This document shows, one piece after another, positions 7,943 to 16,238 of a DNA stretch of 64,000 nucleotides. Origin of the DNA: Yaniella flava (GTDB lineage: Bacteria > Actinomycetota > Actinomycetes > Actinomycetales > Micrococcaceae); the NCBI RefSeq assembly GCF_039529295.1, contig NZ_BAAAMN010000028.1:5032-69031 (forward strand), read 5' to 3'. Position 1 is the first letter of the stretch. Each line of letters opens with the position of its first letter. Under the pieces are notes generated by a model, which was not told the DNA's origin, searched no databases, and worked only from the letters and a program-made list of their open reading frames with translations. The translations under genes were made by a program, and so were the position numbers.

Positions 7943-10863
7943 TGATTCAAATCCAGTCGTTCGATTGTGTTGTAGTCGTCATCATCTTTGCGTTCATCTG
8001 GCAGTCGAACCGTTGAGGAGTACGCCACGATACCACGGTTGACCAGGTCTTTGGCGCGGCGGCAGCGTCGGGCAAGGTCCGGGTGGGTATCATCGAGACC
8101 CGCGAGCTGACCTAAGAGATCCATGACTTGGCGTGCCCACCGGATGAAATCTCCAGCTGCCATGTCACTGCCACTGAGCGATGTGAGGAGTTCGGATCCA
8201 CGAACCCATCGCACAATTGGCCATACTAATCCGGGATGCGGTTGGGCGGTGACTGTCAGGTCAGCCTGCCGTTCAGCTTGTTCCAGGGTGTACCAATGCT
8301 CGTCCACAATATCGAGTGCGCCTTGTAGCATTTGTGTGGGCATAGCCGGTTGGAATACCTGGTCTTCGGTTGGTGCTTCGAAAACCAACAGGGCTGCTAA
8401 CCCTGCGAGGTCTTCGGGTGACATGTCGTCCATGAGGCCAGATTGTAAGAGCATGGAGACCAAGAGGTCACGGTCACCGTAGATTCGGCGCAAGCTCTTG
8501 CCGCGTTCGGTGACATGATCATATTCCACGTATCCGAAGTCCGTGAGTAGGGTCACGATGCGGTCGAAGGTCCGCGCAATAGTGTTGGTTCGGCCTTGGA
8601 TTTTTGCGATGTTTTTATCGGTTTCGGCGCGAAGCTTTTGCCACCGGTTCGCCCAGGTCTGATGGTTTTCTCGCTCAGGGCATCCGTGGCAAGGATGTGC
8701 ATGTAGCTCTTTTCGCAGCTCGTCTACCTGATTGAGATCGAATTCATCCTTATAACGGAATCCGACGGGTGCTTCGCCATCGGAAATGGGTGGGCGCTGT
8801 TGGCTGATTGCACCGTGCATCCATCCGGCGATGTTTTTGCGGTGCTTTGGTGACTTGGTCAGCAGCTTGCGTGGTAGTTCAACGCCAGCACACGGAACGA
8901 TCGGCTCATCCATCTCTTCGGTGGAGAGACGCCGTAGCTGTCCTTTGGCTGTCACAACCCCGACACGTGGGTTTGTGGGGTTGCCCGCCGCAGATACCAC
9001 CACGGATGTTCCTAAATCTCGGGAGCCCTGCACATCGATAATGTCGCCCACCGCAAGTTTATTGAGTGATTCCATTACGGCACGACGCTGGGCCCGGTTC
9101 CGTGAGCGGGATGCGGCTTTTTCTGCTTTGGACACTTCTTCACGCAAGCGCGCATATTCGGTGAAATCACCGAGGTGACATTCCATGGCTTCTTCATAGC
9201 CCGTCAGGGAATGTTCTTGGCGTTGAACCTCTTGTGCTATGCCGACTACAGCCCGGTCTGCTTGAAACTGAGCGAACGAGGATTCCAGAATATTGCGTGA
9301 TCGTTCGCGGCCGAACTGTGTCAGCAAGTTGACCGCCATATTGTAGGTTGGCTTAAACGACGAGTTCAACGGATACGTTCGTCGAGCGGCGAGCCCAGCA
9401 ACAGCACTTGGGTCTAGCCCAGGTTGCCACAGTACCACCGTGTGCCCTTCGACATCGATACCGCGTCGACCAGCTCGACCGGTCAGCTGGGTGTACTCCC
9501 CCGGGGTGATATCTTTATGCGACTCACCGTCAAATTTGACCAGTCGTTCAATGACCACGGTTCGAGCAGGCATGTTGATGCCTAATGCAAGTGTTTCCGT
9601 GGCAAACACAACTTTGACGAGGCCGGTCGCAAACAGTTCTTCGACGATCTCTTTGAACAGCGGCAGTAACCCGGCGTGGTGGGCTGCAAATCCTCGCCGC
9701 AGACCATCTCGGAACCCCCAGAAACCGAGGGCGTCACGGTCCTGTTCGGCCAGTACGGTCGCGGCGCGATCAACCGTTTCCAGTATCTGTTGTTTCTCGG
9801 TGTCGGTGGTGAGATCAAGACCAGCACTGAGGCACTGTTCTACCGCAGCATCACAGCCGTTGCGTGAGAAAATGAACCCGATGCACGGCAGAAGCCCCTC
9901 TCTGGAGAGCATGCGCACCATCTGCGGACGCGAGACACGCAGATCTTTGCGCGGTGGCTGCGGTCTACCCCGGGCTCCCCCATGATCCGATTGCCGCCGA
10001 TCGCCCTGCCTACGGCCCCCACGGGTTCGTTGACGGTTGCGTGAACGTGTTCCGGGACGACCCCAATCATTGGCCTGAGCGTCTCGTTGAATACTTTGGG
10101 CGAGTTGGACAAGCTCCGGGTTGACCCGGGTGGTGGGTTCTTTCTCACCCGTCATGGAGAACAAATCGTAGAGGTCTTTGCCCACCACCACGTGTTGCCA
10201 CAGCGGCACGGGTCGATGCTCAGAGACGACGACTGCAGTTGAGCCACGCACAGTATCAAGCCAAGCACCAAATTCTTCGGCATTCGACACGGTGGCCGAA
10301 AGCGCAACGAGCTGTACTGATTCAGGTAGGTGGATGATAACTTCTTCCCACACAGCACCGCGGAATCGGTCGGCGAGATAATGGACTTCATCCATGACCA
10401 CATAGCCAAGGTTCTCTAATGTGGTGGACTCTGCATACAACATGTTGCGCAGGACTTCGGTGGTCATGACCACAATTTGTGCGTTGGGGTTCCGCGAGGT
10501 GTCGCCGGTGAGGAGTCCGACTTTTTCAGCGCCATGGGTCGCTACAAGATCGGTGTATTTTTGATTACTCAACGCCTTGATCGGGGTGGTGTAAAAGGCC
10601 TTCTTGCCCTGGGCCAAAGCTAAGTGGATGGCAAATTCCGCGACAACAGTCTTGCCTGCACCAGTAGGTGCTGCCACGAGGACCGCGTGTCCATCTTCAA
10701 GATATTGTGATGCTTCCACCTGGAACTGATCCATCGGGAATTTTAGTGCCGCTGAAAACTGCCCGACTTCCGTCTTGGCAAATTCCGTTCGCCGTCTTGA
10801 AGCTGCATAGCGTTCCGATGGTGAGAGGTCGTGATGCTGATGATCAGAAGAATCGGCGCTCAT
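7939..10863 (-). CDS. helY: Ski2-like DEAD/DEAH RNA helicase (HelY type)
   Basis: About 974 residues. Walker A is APTGAGKTVVAEF (near residue 65), the DEVH box MDEVHYL (near 155), SATVSNAEEFG is motif III and QLTGRAGRRGID is motif VI (near 480). The DSHCT-like C-terminus is present. A basic, glycine-rich insert lies near 270-305. Family members are ATP-dependent RNA helicases of the Ski2/Mtr4 group, common in actinobacteria. The start ATG 10863 is preferred because GGAG lies 3 nt upstream. The gene is followed at once by the amidohydrolase-like gene. Confidence 0.9.
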   Translation of the reverse strand: MSADSSDHQHHDLSPSERYAASRRRTEFAKTEVGQFSAALKFPMDQFQVEASQYLEDGHAVLVAAPTGAGKTVVAEFAIHLALAQGKKAFYTTPIKALSNQKYTDLVATHGAEKVGLLTGDTSRNPNAQIVVMTTEVLRNMLYAESTTLENLGYVVMDEVHYLADRFRGAVWEEVIIHLPESVQLVALSATVSNAEEFGAWLDTVRGSTAVVVSEHRPVPLWQHVVVGKDLYDLFSMTGEKEPTTRVNPELVQLAQSIQRDAQANDWGRPGTRSRNRQRTRGGRRQGDRRQSDHGGARGRPQPPRKDLRVSRPQMVRMLSREGLLPCIGFIFSRNGCDAAVEQCLSAGLDLTTDTEKQQILETVDRAATVLAEQDRDALGFWGFRDGLRRGFAAHHAGLLPLFKEIVEELFATGLVKVVFATETLALGINMPARTVVIERLVKFDGESHKDITPGEYTQLTGRAGRRGIDVEGHTVVLWQPGLDPSAVAGLAARRTYPLNSSFKPTYNMAVNLLTQFGRERSRNILESSFAQFQADRAVVGIAQEVQRQEHSLTGYEEAMECHLGDFTEYARLREEVSKAEKAASRSRNRAQRRAVMESLNKLAVGDIIDVQGSRDLGTSVVVSAAGNPTNPRVGVVTAKGQLRRLSTEEMDEPIVPCAGVELPRKLLTKSPKHRKNIAGWMHGAISQQRPPISDGEAPVGFRYKDEFDLNQVDELRKELHAHPCHGCPERENHQTWANRWQKLRAETDKNIAKIQGRTNTIARTFDRIVTLLTDFGYVEYDHVTERGKSLRRIYGDRDLLVSMLLQSGLMDDMSPEDLAGLAALLVFEAPTEDQVFQPAMPTQMLQGALDIVDEHWYTLEQAERQADLTVTAQPHPGLVWPIVRWVRGSELLTSLSGSDMAAGDFIRWARQVMDLLGQLAGLDDTHPDLARRCRRAKDLVNRGIVAYSSTVRLPDERKDDDDYNTIERLDLNQ

Positions 10864-10874
10864 ACGCTCCAATT

Positions 10875-11747
10875 TTAGTCGTCGTGTGTCATTTCAGACA
10901 GCGGCTGTGCCCCGCGCTGAATCTCCGCGTCGCCCGCGGTGTGTTCTTTTGCTGCTTTCTTGGCACGCCTTCGGTCGCCGAGCAAAGCGATAGCGAGTGC
11001 CAGGGCGAAGAGGAGTGCAAGCGGTGCACCAAGGTAGAACATGGTCATCACATCGGAACCGGGCGCACCCATCGCGGCTATCACAGCGATCAAGAAAACC
11101 GATATACGCCAGTGTTTGAGCATTGTCTTGCCCTCGAGTATGCCCGCCATATTGAGCCCAACCAAAATCACCGGGATCACCAACGCGATACCAAAAGCCA
11201 GCAGCAGTCTGGTTACGAAAGGAACATAGACCGTGGCGAGTACACGGTGTGCCGTGCCGTCGGGGGTCAGGGACGTGAAAAACGCCATCGCTTGAGGAAG
11301 CGCAAACCAGCCCAGGGCTATGCCCCCGACAAACAGTGGAACCGCGGCAGCAATGAATCCCATTGCATAACGGCGCTCGTTTTTGCGGAGCCCTGGCACA
11401 ATGAATGCCCAGACTTGGTAGAGCCATATTGGTGACGACAGAATCAGTCCGATGAACAGCGCAACCTGCAACATAATGTCGAACGGTTGGGCTACCGAGG
11501 AGAAGATCACCTCAACGGGGGCTTCCTCTGTCGAAAGGCGCGTGATGGGTTCGGTCAGAATCGTAAAGGCAGGCTGGTAGACAATGAAGCCAACGATCGT
11601 CCCTAGGAGAATCGCAATACCCGCTTTGAAGAAACGGTTGCGTAACTCCCGAAGGTGGTCGCGAAGCGACATGTTCCCCTCGGGAGTTTTTGGACGCTTC
11701 TTGCGGCCCTTCTTCGATGCGGAATGACTTTGGTCAGTGGAAGTCAT
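10875..11747 (-). CDS. tatC: Twin-arginine translocase subunit TatC
   Basis: 290 residues with six membrane helices and the family opening MSLRDHLRELRNRFFKA near residue 25. TatC is the receptor for twin-arginine signal peptides and exports folded proteins with TatA. The basic N-terminus and charged C-terminal tail are typical of actinobacteria. It sits downstream of tatA in one unit. Confidence 0.95.
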   Translation of the reverse strand: MTSTDQSHSASKKGRKKRPKTPEGNMSLRDHLRELRNRFFKAGIAILLGTIVGFIVYQPAFTILTEPITRLSTEEAPVEVIFSSVAQPFDIMLQVALFIGLILSSPIWLYQVWAFIVPGLRKNERRYAMGFIAAAVPLFVGGIALGWFALPQAMAFFTSLTPDGTAHRVLATVYVPFVTRLLLAFGIALVIPVILVGLNMAGILEGKTMLKHWRISVFLIAVIAAMGAPGSDVMTMFYLGAPLALLFALALAIALLGDRRRAKKAAKEHTAGDAEIQRGAQPLSEMTHDD

Positions 11748-11762
11748 GGAGCTGAGAATACG

Positions 11763-12050
11763 CTACTTGGAAGGCTGCTCTTCCGAACCAGAGTTCGTCG
11801 TCTCGTTGTTCTTTGAGATGAGCGTGCCCTCGACGGCCTCTGTATCATCGTCGGCGTGTGTCTTGTCCTGGGCTTTATCCTTCTTTTTGGAGTCTTTGCC
11901 CTCGGATTTCATTTCCTTGACTTCAGACTTCAGAATGCGCATTGACTGGCCCATGTTGCGTGCCATTTTGGGCAGCTTATTGGCCCCAAAGAGCAAGAAT
12001 GCCAGCAAGATCAACACCAGGAGAATGACTGGGTTTCTAAAGATCTGCAT
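11763..12050 (-). CDS. tatA: Sec-independent translocase subunit TatA
   Basis: 95 residues: one membrane helix (4-22) with the family LLFGANKLPKMARNMGQSMR hinge and amphipathic helix, then a charged tail. It forms the Tat pore with TatC, encoded 15 bp downstream. Confidence 0.93.
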   Translation of the reverse strand: MQIFRNPVILLVLILLAFLLFGANKLPKMARNMGQSMRILKSEVKEMKSEGKDSKKKDKAQDKTHADDDTEAVEGTLISKNNETTNSGSEEQPSK

Positions 12051-12098
12051 AGTCTACCTTTCTGTACAAGTGGGTCTATTCTACAGCTCAGAGACAAC

Positions 12099-14099
12099 TT
12101 ATCGAGTTGACTCATAGTGTGTGATGATGGCATCCTGCGTGAGTTCCCAAATGGCGGCGCGCACTTCTTGGGGTTCTACGATGACGACTTGTCCAGGATG
12201 CATCGCTAAGAGCCCTAGTAATGGTGTCAGTGTCTGGAATGCCAATTGTGCAAAAAGCGAACCATCAGCAGCAACGGCTGTAGCCGTTGGATGATAGGTA
12301 CCGATTGCATCACGGATGCGATGCGTGGCATGGATGATGACGCTGATGGCTGTTGCATCGACGGCCGGCGCGATGGTGTCACTGGTGAGAGGTCGAGTGG
12401 TGGGATCAAAATATTCATCGGTAATCGACGCGGTCCCCGTCCGGTCGACACGAAACGTCCGCAGACTGTTGGTTTCACGGCACCACGCTCGGACATATCC
12501 GTGTCCTGAGGCATATACGAGTTGCAGTGGTTCGATTGCGCGGGTGCTGATCTGTCCGGAGGATTCCGAAAAGTAGCTGATGTCCACAACTCGGTGCAGT
12601 TGCGCTGCCTGATGAAGTACTTCAGCGACCTCATCGTCTTCGCCAAGGCTTAAATCTGGATGCACTATGGGATCGTGGGCATCGACCGTGGGGTTGACCA
12701 TATCGATAGCATCGCGAAGTTTTGTCGCTAAAGATTGTGCGGCTGCTTCTTGCACCTTGGTAACGCCCGGAATCGTCGGTACAGCATTGAGGCCAGAGAT
12801 GATACCGAGTGCTTCTGGAGCAGAAAGTTGCCACGGTTGGGCAAGCAATTCCGCGTTGGTTATTTCTACCGGGTCAGCGGTCGGATCGAGTTCGAATTGA
12901 CCGCCAGCGAAATCTGTTTCTGGCAGTCCCCAGAATTGCATGGCCGACAGGTCGTCGGTCAGTGTGGTCTCGTTGATGCCGAATCGTTGACGTAGTTGCT
13001 GACGAGAGAGCGCTCCGCCGTGGTGATTTACGACGGCAACGATCCCTAGACGACGTGAAATGACGTCCTTGTCACCAGCCCGCCGACGGGTGCGGGCGAC
13101 TTTGGTCAGCTTCGGCACGCTGAGGGCCGATGTGCCAGCATGCACATCGCGAATGATAGCGAGGATATCGGAGACCAGTTCGGCAAGTTCAGTGCCGTGC
13201 CTGGTATCAACGATGGCTTGGGATCCCAGTGCGACGATGCTAGCAGCTGCCTTCAACGGGTCACGATACGTAAAATGCGCTAGTTCCCAACCAGCTGTGG
13301 AGTCGACGATGTCGGCGCGAACGCGCAGACTTGACGGCGTGTTTTCAGTGAGCCATACGTATGCGTCGGTCGGTTGCTGATCTGTACGCAGTCGCTGACG
13401 GATCTCTGCGATGTCGAAATGTGCCGGTCGCGCCGAGTTGCGCTCTTGTCCGCGTAACGCGTCGGAAGGTAATGGGGTGATGGTTGTGGATTCAATACGG
13501 GAAAGCCGAAAGATCCGTTCGCCAGCACGGTCTAGATCCCATCCGACTACATACCAGTGTTGATGTGCCATGAGCACTGCCCAGGGACGGAGTCGCCGAG
13601 TGACGACATCATCTTGCTCAACGGTTCGGTACTGGAACCGGATGGGCGTCTGGTCGCGTGCTGCGGCGACGAGGTCAGTCAAAAGGGTTTGGCTGGTGGC
13701 CAGTTGGGCGCCCACCATCGGCCGGGACACCGGTTGTCCGGCCGTCATGCGGGCCAGCGCGCTGTGAATGGCATCCTCGATCGGGGTTTTCATCCACAAG
13801 GCACGTGCCTGGTGCAACGCGAGGATCTCTTCATCGGTCAGCGACAGCTCTGGCAGATAGAGCCGATCAGGATCGATCACATAGACATCGTCGGCAATTG
13901 TATTCTGGTGCCATTGAACCGGTACGCCAATGGCTGCCAGCGCTTCTTTATCGCGAGAAAATTGCCGCTGTTTCGCAGTGTCGCTCGTGTTCTGGTGTTC
14001 GTAGAGGTAGTTGAAAATATCGCTTTTGGTGCGCCCCGCTGCTCCGGCTTCTAACAGAAGCCAGAGCAGCGAAACAATGCGTTCCGCGGAACGGGACAC
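12099..14099 (-). CDS. pafBC: Fused PafB-PafC, WYL-domain DNA-damage regulator
   Basis: 666 residues made of two tandem HTH-WYL units: SAERIVSLLWLLLEAG with WYL near 130-210, then a second HTH near 345 with WYL near 500-600. In mycobacteria PafB and PafC are separate proteins that together activate the LexA-independent DNA damage response; a fused form is known in several Micrococcales. The start is GTG 14099, three bases after the FKBP stop. The pafBC-tatA-tatC order is the conserved actinobacterial one. Confidence 0.88.
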   Translation of the reverse strand: MSRSAERIVSLLWLLLEAGAAGRTKSDIFNYLYEHQNTSDTAKQRQFSRDKEALAAIGVPVQWHQNTIADDVYVIDPDRLYLPELSLTDEEILALHQARALWMKTPIEDAIHSALARMTAGQPVSRPMVGAQLATSQTLLTDLVAAARDQTPIRFQYRTVEQDDVVTRRLRPWAVLMAHQHWYVVGWDLDRAGERIFRLSRIESTTITPLPSDALRGQERNSARPAHFDIAEIRQRLRTDQQPTDAYVWLTENTPSSLRVRADIVDSTAGWELAHFTYRDPLKAAASIVALGSQAIVDTRHGTELAELVSDILAIIRDVHAGTSALSVPKLTKVARTRRRAGDKDVISRRLGIVAVVNHHGGALSRQQLRQRFGINETTLTDDLSAMQFWGLPETDFAGGQFELDPTADPVEITNAELLAQPWQLSAPEALGIISGLNAVPTIPGVTKVQEAAAQSLATKLRDAIDMVNPTVDAHDPIVHPDLSLGEDDEVAEVLHQAAQLHRVVDISYFSESSGQISTRAIEPLQLVYASGHGYVRAWCRETNSLRTFRVDRTGTASITDEYFDPTTRPLTSDTIAPAVDATAISVIIHATHRIRDAIGTYHPTATAVAADGSLFAQLAFQTLTPLLGLLAMHPGQVVIVEPQEVRAAIWELTQDAIITHYESTR

Positions 14100-14101
14100 G
14101 T

Positions 14102-14497
14102 TTAGCGAACCTCCACCAGATCTACGATGAAAATGAGGGTCTCATTTGGGCCGATATCGTTGCCCGCACCGGCTTCTCCGTACCCCAGGTGGGGCGGGAT
14201 CTCGAGACGGCGACGGCCGCCGGCTTTCATCCCCAGCAGCCCCTGGTCCCAGCCAGTAATGACTTGGCCGATGCCTGCGGTGAAATCTAGCGGCTCGCCA
14301 CGGTTCCAGGACGCGTCAAATTCTGCGCCCGTAGACCATGCCACGCCAACGTAGTGGCATGAGATGGGTGAGCCGGATGTGACTTCTTTTCCAGTGCCCT
14401 CGATGAGGTCTTCGATGACGAGATCGTCTGGCGGGGTGTCGCCGGGGAAATCGATTTCAGGACGGGTGCGGTCAAGTTCACGTTTACCAAATGACAT
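14102..14497 (-). CDS. FKBP-type peptidyl-prolyl isomerase
   Basis: 131 residues forming one FKBP domain with PISCHYVGVAWSTGAEFDAS, the VITGWDQGLLGMKAGGRRRL core and a GYGEAGAG active-site strand. It isomerises prolyl bonds during folding in the cytoplasm; no signal peptide is seen. It heads the pafBC-tatAC unit with GGAG before ATG 14497 and is the last clear chromosomal gene before the element. Confidence 0.92.
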   Translation of the reverse strand: MSFGKRELDRTRPEIDFPGDTPPDDLVIEDLIEGTGKEVTSGSPISCHYVGVAWSTGAEFDASWNRGEPLDFTAGIGQVITGWDQGLLGMKAGGRRRLEIPPHLGYGEAGAGNDIGPNETLIFIVDLVEVR

Positions 14498-14616
14498 GGG
14501 TCTCCTTTAGTCGGTTGAATTTGATGTCTTCATGTCTACAGGCGCGTGGCACTGCGCCAAATTCGTTCCCTACAATACCCGCTACTCCCCTGGTAATTCC
14601 TCAAGATGCCCTTTCA

Positions 14617-14648
14617 AAAGTGTTCATAAAGTGTTCGTAAAAGTGTCC
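14617..14648 (+). repeat. Three tandem AAAGTGTNC repeats before the excisionase-like gene
   Basis: AAAGTGTTC at 14617-14625, AAAGTGTTC at 14628-14636 and AAAGTGTCC at 14640-14648, spaced 11-12 bp, about one helical turn. The position at the element boundary suits arm-type or Xis binding sites near an attachment site. That role is inference. Confidence 0.55.
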
Positions 14649-14711
14649 ATTATCCCCACAGAGCACTCTGGGGCCATCATAGTGCCCCCGGTGACCGGTG
14701 TTGGGAAAGCC

Positions 14712-14721
14712 GCCGGACACT
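14712..14721 (+). promoter_or_regulatory. Element motif GCCGGACACT before the xis-like gene
   Basis: First copy of the element-wide motif. It ends exactly 8 nt before ATG 14730, with no Shine-Dalgarno sequence between them. It is read as the promoter or operator of a leaderless transcript. Confidence 0.8.
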
Positions 14722-14729
14722 ACCTATGT

Positions 14730-14948
14730 ATGGCTGTTTCAAAAGTAGAACCGAAGATAACCAAGCATGATCTCCCTCGACTCATGACCAGAGATGAGGT
14801 TGCCGAGTATTTAGATGTTGCACCAAAGACATTGAGTAACTGGAACTCTGCCGGCACTGGACCGACACCTGTGAGGTATGGCGGTCGCTCTGTGAAGTAC
14901 CTTCCTGAAGATGTCTACGAGTGGGTACGCAGCAAACGGGCGGCATAG
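14730..14948 (+). CDS. Excisionase-like MerR/HTH protein
   Basis: 72 residues with a winged helix-turn-helix of the excisionase/MerR N-terminal kind: LMTRDEVAEYLDVAPKTLSNW (residues 19-39) and a VRYGGRSVKYLPEDVYEW wing. Such proteins bend DNA for integrase-driven excision or act as small regulators. The start was chosen from the element motif 8 nt upstream. It is the first gene of the element; no integrase is in the window, so one would be expected at the far end. Confidence 0.75.
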   Translation: MAVSKVEPKITKHDLPRLMTRDEVAEYLDVAPKTLSNWNSAGTGPTPVRYGGRSVKYLPEDVYEWVRSKRAA

Positions 14949-14952
14949 AAAA

Positions 14953-14983
14953 CGCCCCGGCCACCATGACGATGACCGGGGCG
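14953..14983. terminator. Bidirectional terminator after xis-like gene
   Basis: 8-bp GC arms (14953-14960 and 14976-14983) with TTTTC on the minus-strand side. It separates two convergent genes. Confidence 0.8.
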
Positions 14984-15005
14984 CTATGCGCAGAAGCTCA
15001 GATGG

Positions 15006-16166
15006 TTACGGTGCGTCCTCTGGAATACAGGGGCTACCGGAGTTGTCAACGAAATCGTCTGGGTCCACGTAGTGGAAGTCATCGATGACGTTGGTTTCGC
15101 CGGTGGTGTCGATGGTCGCCTCTAGTGTGCGTGGTCCATCAATGACTGGCTCCATGTCATCGGCAATCCACGCCCAGCACACGCTCATCTCCACTGCGCT
15201 GTCGTTCTGATGGTCCAGTGCTTCGTATTCGATAATCCATGGGTAGGACTTCGCGCTGTGCTCATATGCTGTCCACCAAGATTCAGACGGAGTTGGGCGG
15301 TGCGGTGTTTGCACGGTGTCAGCTAGCGCGCTGGTCATTAAGGGCTTGGACCGGATGAGTCCGTCTGTGTGGTGAATGTCTTCTCCGGCGTCCCAGGTCG
15401 TTGAGACATCGACAAAGTGCAAGGCAAGTTCATCGACAGACAGACCATCAGCAGAGGCGTCACTGGGCACCGAAATGTCTTGTGGACCCATAGCTTTCAG
15501 TTCACTCCACGAAGGTCCGTCACCTGCTGCAACCGGAGGTGCTTCATCCTTGACGGTCTCCACAATTAGATAGTCGCCGGGGTTATATCCAGTGCCTTCC
15601 ATCCAGGTGTGGAATTGTTCACGGCCCTTATCTTCGTGGCCGGAATAGAGGTGCAAGTGAACACCAAAGTCATGAGTTGAAGAACCCTCTGGCAGACCCT
15701 GATAGGCACCATAATGGCTGCCCTCTTGTGGCAGATCATGCAAGATAGGGTGCTTGTCGTGCATATCTTCGGCAAGCTCGTGGTACTCCTCAGTCACAAT
15801 CTGCTCTTCACTAACCGCTTCCTCTTCCTCGACAAGCTCTTCAGCTTCTTCCGATGACGGGATCAGACTGACGTGCACGATCTGCGCTTCGCCAGGCTCC
15901 ACGGTGATTGGTAAGGAATCGGGTTCAAAGCCTGCACTAGATGCTTCAACCATGACTTCACCTGACAGTTCTACCGTCACCACTTCCCCATGGGTGATTT
16001 CTCCCATATCTTCACCGCCTACTACGACATCCACCTGGTTGGGCGATACTTCAAAGGTCAGCTCAGTTTCAGGGGTGCTCCAAGGTCGGAGCAGAGCCAA
16101 TACGATGACGGCTAGCACTGCGATAATCCCAGCAATGGGCCAGTATGTCTTGATCGACTTCGACAT
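15006..16166 (-). CDS. Single-pass membrane protein with PEGA-like domain
   Basis: 386 residues: a membrane helix at 11-27, a PEGA-like beta domain (about 36-105), an acidic linker (about 107-130), then an extracytoplasmic domain I do not recognise (about 270-386) with two cysteines. GGAGGAG precedes ATG 16166. Its place next to the transglycosylase gene suggests a part of the mating apparatus, in the position VirB8-like proteins often hold, but no sequence signature proves it. Confidence 0.6.
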   Translation of the reverse strand: MSKSIKTYWPIAGIIAVLAVIVLALLRPWSTPETELTFEVSPNQVDVVVGGEDMGEITHGEVVTVELSGEVMVEASSAGFEPDSLPITVEPGEAQIVHVSLIPSSEEAEELVEEEEAVSEEQIVTEEYHELAEDMHDKHPILHDLPQEGSHYGAYQGLPEGSSTHDFGVHLHLYSGHEDKGREQFHTWMEGTGYNPGDYLIVETVKDEAPPVAAGDGPSWSELKAMGPQDISVPSDASADGLSVDELALHFVDVSTTWDAGEDIHHTDGLIRSKPLMTSALADTVQTPHRPTPSESWWTAYEHSAKSYPWIIEYEALDHQNDSAVEMSVCWAWIADDMEPVIDGPRTLEATIDTTGETNVIDDFHYVDPDDFVDNSGSPCIPEDAP

Positions 16167-16211
16167 TGCTCCTCCTTTGGAGAATGTTGGAAATACTACG
16201 TGTTTAGATGC

Positions 16212-16229
16212 TCAGTGTCCGGACACTGA
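16212..16229. promoter_or_regulatory. Perfect 18-bp palindrome form of the element motif
   Basis: TCAGTGTCCGGACACTGA is two copies of the motif sharing their CCGG centre. It lies about 45 nt upstream of the PEGA-like gene, which has a Shine-Dalgarno sequence. A dimeric regulator would see a full operator here and half-sites elsewhere. Confidence 0.75.
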
Positions 16230-16238
16230 ATATACCCA

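Noticed and set aside
12246..14054. Several plus-strand frames inside the pafBC gene
   Set aside because: They are shadows of a clear WYL regulator frame on the minus strand.
14642..14650. AAGTGTCCATT as a motif copy
   Set aside because: No CCGG; it is the third unit of the AAAGTGTNC repeats.
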